From an uncultured Kangiella sp. (GTDB lineage: Bacteria > Pseudomonadota > Gammaproteobacteria > Enterobacterales > DSM-103792), in NCBI GenBank assembly GCA_946481205.1, contig CAMLNB010000177.1, positions 1 to 7,325 on the forward strand: 7,325 bases of DNA. Direction: 5' to 3'. The notes below the pieces were generated by a model. That model did no database searches, was not told the origin of the DNA, and saw only the letters and a program-made list of their open reading frames with translations. How positions within the stretch are numbered: position 1 is the first letter of the stretch; every line of letters starts with the position of its first letter. Below are positions 6,820 to 7,325 of this stretch, in pieces. The position numbers and the translations under genes were made by a program.

Positions 6820-6836
6820 TGTGAAGGAAAACCTCG

Positions 6837-7202
6837 ATGGCAAAACGCAAAAAGAAAGTCGGCTGGCTGCCCTGGGTGTTGATTCTGGCGGTGGCTGGCA
6901 GCGCCGGTTATTTGTTCTGGAGCAAGATGGAGCGCGCCAAAACCGTTGCCGCCAACGGCGTGATCGAGCGCTGCTATGAGCTGCGTGCTGGTGAAACCAT
7001 CCAATACAAATTCAAGGGTGAAGATCTGGTCGCGTTTGATATTCGCCGCGGCGGCGATGGCCTGTTCTCACCACAGCTGCTGCCGTTCGATGAAGGCGAA
7101 TTCACTGCCGACAGTAACGACGAATACTGCCTGCGTTTTGTCAACGCGCTGGACCGGCCGCAACAGATCACCTGGTCGGTGCTGCGGCAACCGAAAAACT
7201 GA
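6837..7202 (+). CDS. Small membrane-anchored protein of unknown function
   Basis: Not recognised. The 121-residue product has a strongly basic start (MAKRKKK), one hydrophobic helix at about 9-28, then a soluble domain of about 90 residues that should face the periplasm by the positive-inside rule. That domain looks all-beta (short alternating strands around 43-70 and 87-117) and has exactly two cysteines, Cys46 and Cys98, which could form a disulfide. The pattern of strands, ending in EYCLRFVNAL...QITWSVL, loosely recalls beta-sandwich domains of the GOLD/emp24 kind, but this is only an impression. The start is well supported: AAGGA stands 8 bases before the ATG. It lies 84 bases after the esterase and 37 before the next gene, all in the same direction, so an envelope-related transcription unit is possible. 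Confidence 0.8.
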   Translation: MAKRKKKVGWLPWVLILAVAGSAGYLFWSKMERAKTVAANGVIERCYELRAGETIQYKFKGEDLVAFDIRRGGDGLFSPQLLPFDEGEFTADSNDEYCLRFVNALDRPQQITWSVLRQPKN

Positions 7203-7230
7203 TCCCGCCGCACCACACCGAAACTGCCAC

Positions 7231-7235
7231 GGAGG
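7231..7235 (+). promoter_or_regulatory. Strong ribosome binding site GGAGG
   Basis: GGAGG lies 4 bases before the ATG at 7240. It is the best Shine-Dalgarno match noted in the window and marks the start of the truncated last gene. Confidence 0.7.
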
Positions 7236-7239
7236 CAAG

Positions 7240-7284
7240 ATGAAACAGGGACGAATGAAACAAAGCTTAGTGAAACAGGGATTG
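7240..7284 (+). repeat. Three degenerate 15-base tandem repeats over the start of the secreted protein gene
   Basis: Three in-frame 15-base units begin at 7240, 7255 and 7270. Each opens with a possible start codon followed by AAACA (ATGAAACA, ATGAAACA, GTGAAACA) and encodes M/V-K-Q-x-x. TGAAACAGGGA is identical in the first and third units. Together they make up the n-region of the signal peptide. Confidence 0.65.
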
Positions 7285-7325
7285 CTATCAGCACTATTGC
7301 TGGCCAGCATCGCCAATGCCGCTGA
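7240..7325 (+). CDS. Start of a secreted or periplasmic protein (3'-partial)
   Basis: Only 28 full codons lie in the window: MKQGRMKQSLVKQGLL, then SALLLASIANAA. This is a typical Sec signal peptide with a Lys/Arg n-region, a hydrophobic core (about 15-23) and a probable cleavage site after ANA (residue 27). The ATG at 7240 is supported by GGAGG; in-frame ATG (7255) and GTG (7270) codons could also initiate. The mature protein is outside the window, so no function can be given. It follows the membrane-anchored protein by 37 bases in the same direction, suggesting co-expression. Confidence 0.7.
   Translation, partial: MKQGRMKQSLVKQGLLSALLLASIANAA

Noticed and set aside
1..7325. CRISPR array, tRNA/rRNA genes, insertion sequences, dif or attachment sites
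   Set aside because: I saw no regularly spaced direct repeats, cloverleaf sequences, transposase genes or terminal inverted repeats. The Xer recombinase is the housekeeping XerC in its normal context, not a mobile-element integrase.

Overview
The window looks like a piece of a moderately GC-rich gammaproteobacterial chromosome. The main evidence is the gene order: a leftward block lptM-dapF-DUF484-xerC facing a divergent rightward cyaY. This is the arrangement around cyaY/yifL/dapF/yigA/xerC in enterobacteria and their relatives. The proteins (DapF, XerC, CyaY, LptM) carry the expected family motifs. No genus can be named safely from this sequence alone.

Layout. (1) Positions 2-2701 (+) hold the 3' part of a large multi-pass membrane protein. 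Its frame is open to the left edge, so its N-terminus lies outside the window. It shows at least nine membrane segments, a large periplasmic loop, a cytoplasmic region resembling a degenerate NTPase, a possible winged helix, and a C-terminal pair of membrane helices. (2) Positions 2726-5577 (-) form a compact four-gene unit read right to left: lptM (small lipoprotein), dapF (diaminopimelate epimerase), a DUF484 protein and xerC (chromosome dimer resolution recombinase). It ends tail-to-tail with the membrane gene across 24 bases. (3) Positions 5578-5778 are the divergent intergenic region. It has a good -10 box for lptM, a 12-base perfect palindrome just upstream of that box, and only a weak candidate promoter for cyaY. 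(4) Positions 5779-6752 (+) hold cyaY (frataxin) and a serine carboxylesterase whose start shares one base with the cyaY stop. (5) Positions 6837-7202 (+) encode a small, single-pass membrane-anchored protein of unknown function. (6) From 7240 to the right edge begins a secreted protein with a strong ribosome binding site and a signal peptide whose first 45 bases are three degenerate 15-base repeats.

Functionally, the leftward unit mixes cell-wall/lysine precursor synthesis (DapF), outer-membrane assembly support (LptM) and chromosome segregation (XerC). Most of the window is ordinary core genome. The parts least explained by known biology are the left-edge membrane protein, which looks like a receptor-type protein with a pseudo-NTPase core, and the two small envelope proteins at the right edge.
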